Under the pieces are notes generated by a model that did no database searches, had not been told where the DNA came from, and saw nothing but the letters and a program-made list of their open reading frames with translations. From assembly GCA_900551005.1 (NCBI GenBank), contig URUL01000038.1:1-17554 (forward strand): a stretch of DNA of 17,554 nt, written 5' to 3'. The position numbers and the translations under genes are program-made. Positions 16,502 to 17,554 of this stretch are shown in pieces; within the stretch, counting starts at the first letter, position 1; the number at the start of each line of letters is the position of its first letter. Source of the stretch: an uncultured Ruminococcus sp. (lineage in GTDB: Bacteria; Bacillota; Clostridia; Oscillospirales; CAG-272).

Positions 16502-17395
16502 TCAGATCATGAACATCGCTTCGCGGATGACTTCGCAAACGGTGGGATGCGGGAATACGAGCTTTTTCACATCGTCTGCGCGCATTTCCTTTTCTACCAT
16601 CATGGCAGCACCGTAAATGATCTCCGAAGCGTAATTTCCTATCATGTGGACGCCCAGCACTGTTCCGTGCTCCTTATCCGTGATGATCTTGACGATGCCG
16701 TCTCCATGCTCATTTTCAGCGACGTATCTGCCGCTGTATTTGAGCGTGACGGAGGTCGTTTTTGCGTTCAGTCCCTTTGCAGCTATGCTTTCGCTCGTCT
16801 CGCCGACAGAAGCCACCTCCGGATTTGTATATATGACGGAGGGTATGGAGAGATAGTTGACTCTCTCTCTGCCGCCGAGCATGTTTGCCACGGCGACCTC
16901 GCCCTCGCGGTATGCCGTATGCGCAAGCATCGATTTGCCGTTTACGTCGCCTGCCGCCCATACGCCCGGGATATTTGTCTTGCAGTATTCGTCCGTGACG
17001 ACTGCACCGCGCTCCACCTGAACTCCTATCGATTCGAGCCCGATATCGGCGGTATTGGCGCGTCTGCCGATGGAAACGAGTACCTTGTCCGCCGAGGCTT
17101 CACACGGCTTTCCGCCCAGCTCATAGGCGACCTTCCCCGCAGAAACGCCCGTTACCTTTGCGCCGAGCAGAAAATCCACGCTCTTTGCCTTATAGTTGCG
17201 CAGGAGGATTTTTGAAATTTCACTGTCGGTAGGGCCCGCTATATGATCGAGCATCTCGATGACGGTCACTTTCGTGCCTATGGAATTGAAATACGAGGCC
17301 ATTTCCAAGCCGATGCCACCGCCGCCGATGCCGACGAGAGCGCCGAAGGAGCCGACGCCGATGCCGAGAATAAACAGCTCGATGAAGTCAAGCAT
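16502..17395 (-). CDS. lpdA: Dihydrolipoyl dehydrogenase (E3), N-terminally truncated and chimeric
   Basis: E3 reoxidises the dihydrolipoamide of 2-oxoacid dehydrogenase complexes using FAD and NAD. This frame encodes 297 residues against about 450-570 for the family. It holds the NAD-binding Rossmann motif GGGGIGLE (24-31) with VTVIE (43-47), the second FAD contact WAAGD (146-150), and the dimerisation domain with the HPTVCE dyad (His283 and Glu288). Missing are the whole N-terminal FAD-binding domain and the redox-active CxxxxC disulfide. The first 22-26 residues (starting MLDFIELFILGIGVGSFG) are not E3-like; they resemble the hydrophobic start of a TauE/SafE (TSUP) permease. The join falls in a shared IGGG sequence near 17315-17332, where GGCATCGGC occurs twice, 15 bases apart. 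As written it cannot be an active E3. It is either a rearranged pseudogene or an assembly join. No good ribosome site precedes the ATG at 17395. Confidence 0.8.
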   Translation of the reverse strand: MLDFIELFILGIGVGSFGALVGIGGGGIGLEMASYFNSIGTKVTVIEMLDHIAGPTDSEISKILLRNYKAKSVDFLLGAKVTGVSAGKVAYELGGKPCEASADKVLVSIGRRANTADIGLESIGVQVERGAVVTDEYCKTNIPGVWAAGDVNGKSMLAHTAYREGEVAVANMLGGRERVNYLSIPSVIYTNPEVASVGETSESIAAKGLNAKTTSVTLKYSGRYVAENEHGDGIVKIITDKEHGTVLGVHMIGNYASEIIYGAAMMVEKEMRADDVKKLVFPHPTVCEVIREAMFMI

Positions 17396-17554
17396 GACCG
17401 TGATCTCGTTTTGTATTGATGGGTGTAACCGAGGGAGTGCGCATGACGCGCCGTGTGCGCGGCGGACCGTGCGGGACTTTCCGACATGATACGCCCGCCG
17501 TCTTCCGACAAGGACGAAAACCCGCCGTCCTCTTCATCCAGCTCAAAAACTGCG
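17396..17554 (-). other. Unassigned sequence upstream of the chimeric E3 start
   Basis: Nothing here matches the missing half of dihydrolipoyl dehydrogenase. One - strand frame is open from the window edge with protein-like codon choice (an acidic stretch ELDEEDGG at its start, later GYTHQYK). At the AAAA run at 17418-17421 (TTTT on +) a one-base shift would join it to the permease-like frame. It may be the end of an upstream gene that overlaps the permease start, or it may contain a sequence error. I do not recognise the product. Confidence 0.3.

Noticed and set aside
16485..16512. Intrinsic terminator between lpdA and E1
   Set aside because: Only short imperfect GATC-type pairing is present, and the tract after it on the - strand is A-rich, not T-rich.
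1..17554. CRISPR array, insertion sequence or phage genes
   Set aside because: I saw no regularly spaced direct repeats, transposase motifs or phage proteins on either strand.

Overview
The window looks like a chromosomal segment from a low-to-mid GC Bacillota, most likely an uncultured Clostridia-type bacterium. The case rests on gene families, with no database search: a class II (Firmicutes-type) GalT, a YpsC-type THUMP RNA methyltransferase, ComEC/Rec2, a fused alpha/beta 2-oxoacid dehydrogenase E1, AGGA/GGAG-type ribosome sites, and intrinsic terminators. Both strands are used: everything up to about 13.3 kb is on +, and the dehydrogenase genes at the right end are on -.

Layout: (1) 2-77 is a tRNA-Gly(GCC) followed by an intrinsic terminator. 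(2) 147-5768 is a compact + strand operon with its own promoter: a histidine phosphatase, a THUMP-domain 23S rRNA-type methyltransferase, galT and comEC. The terminator hairpin is embedded in the last codons and stop of comEC. (3) 5790-13334 is one giant reading frame for a cyclic beta-1,2-glucan synthase (NdvB type; 2501 codons). It carries N-terminal membrane and GT84 domains, then a glycoamylase-like domain and GH94-type phosphorylase domains. A single in-frame TAG at 8115-8117 splits it, while the same frame stays open and homologous on both sides. (4) 13335-13915 is a non-coding, convergent intergenic region. It has two near-identical long hairpins 477 bp apart and, between them, a roughly 350-bp element with related inverted ends that resembles a MITE or other palindromic intergenic repeat. 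(5) 13916-17395 on the - strand holds a dihydrolipoyl dehydrogenase reading frame followed by a fused E1 alpha/beta gene; no E2 gene lies in the window. The dehydrogenase lacks its FAD-binding N-terminal half and instead begins with what looks like the start of a TauE/SafE (TSUP) permease, joined within a shared Gly-rich motif. This suggests a rearrangement or an assembly chimera.

Functional links: GalT interconverts UDP-glucose/UDP-galactose and hexose-1-phosphates, and the glucan synthase would consume UDP-glucose, though the two are in separate transcription units. The E1 and E3 genes belong to a 2-oxoacid dehydrogenase (pyruvate, acetoin or similar). I found no CRISPR array, insertion sequence, prophage or defence cassette. 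The unusual items are the amber-split giant synthase, the structured repeat island, and the chimeric E3.
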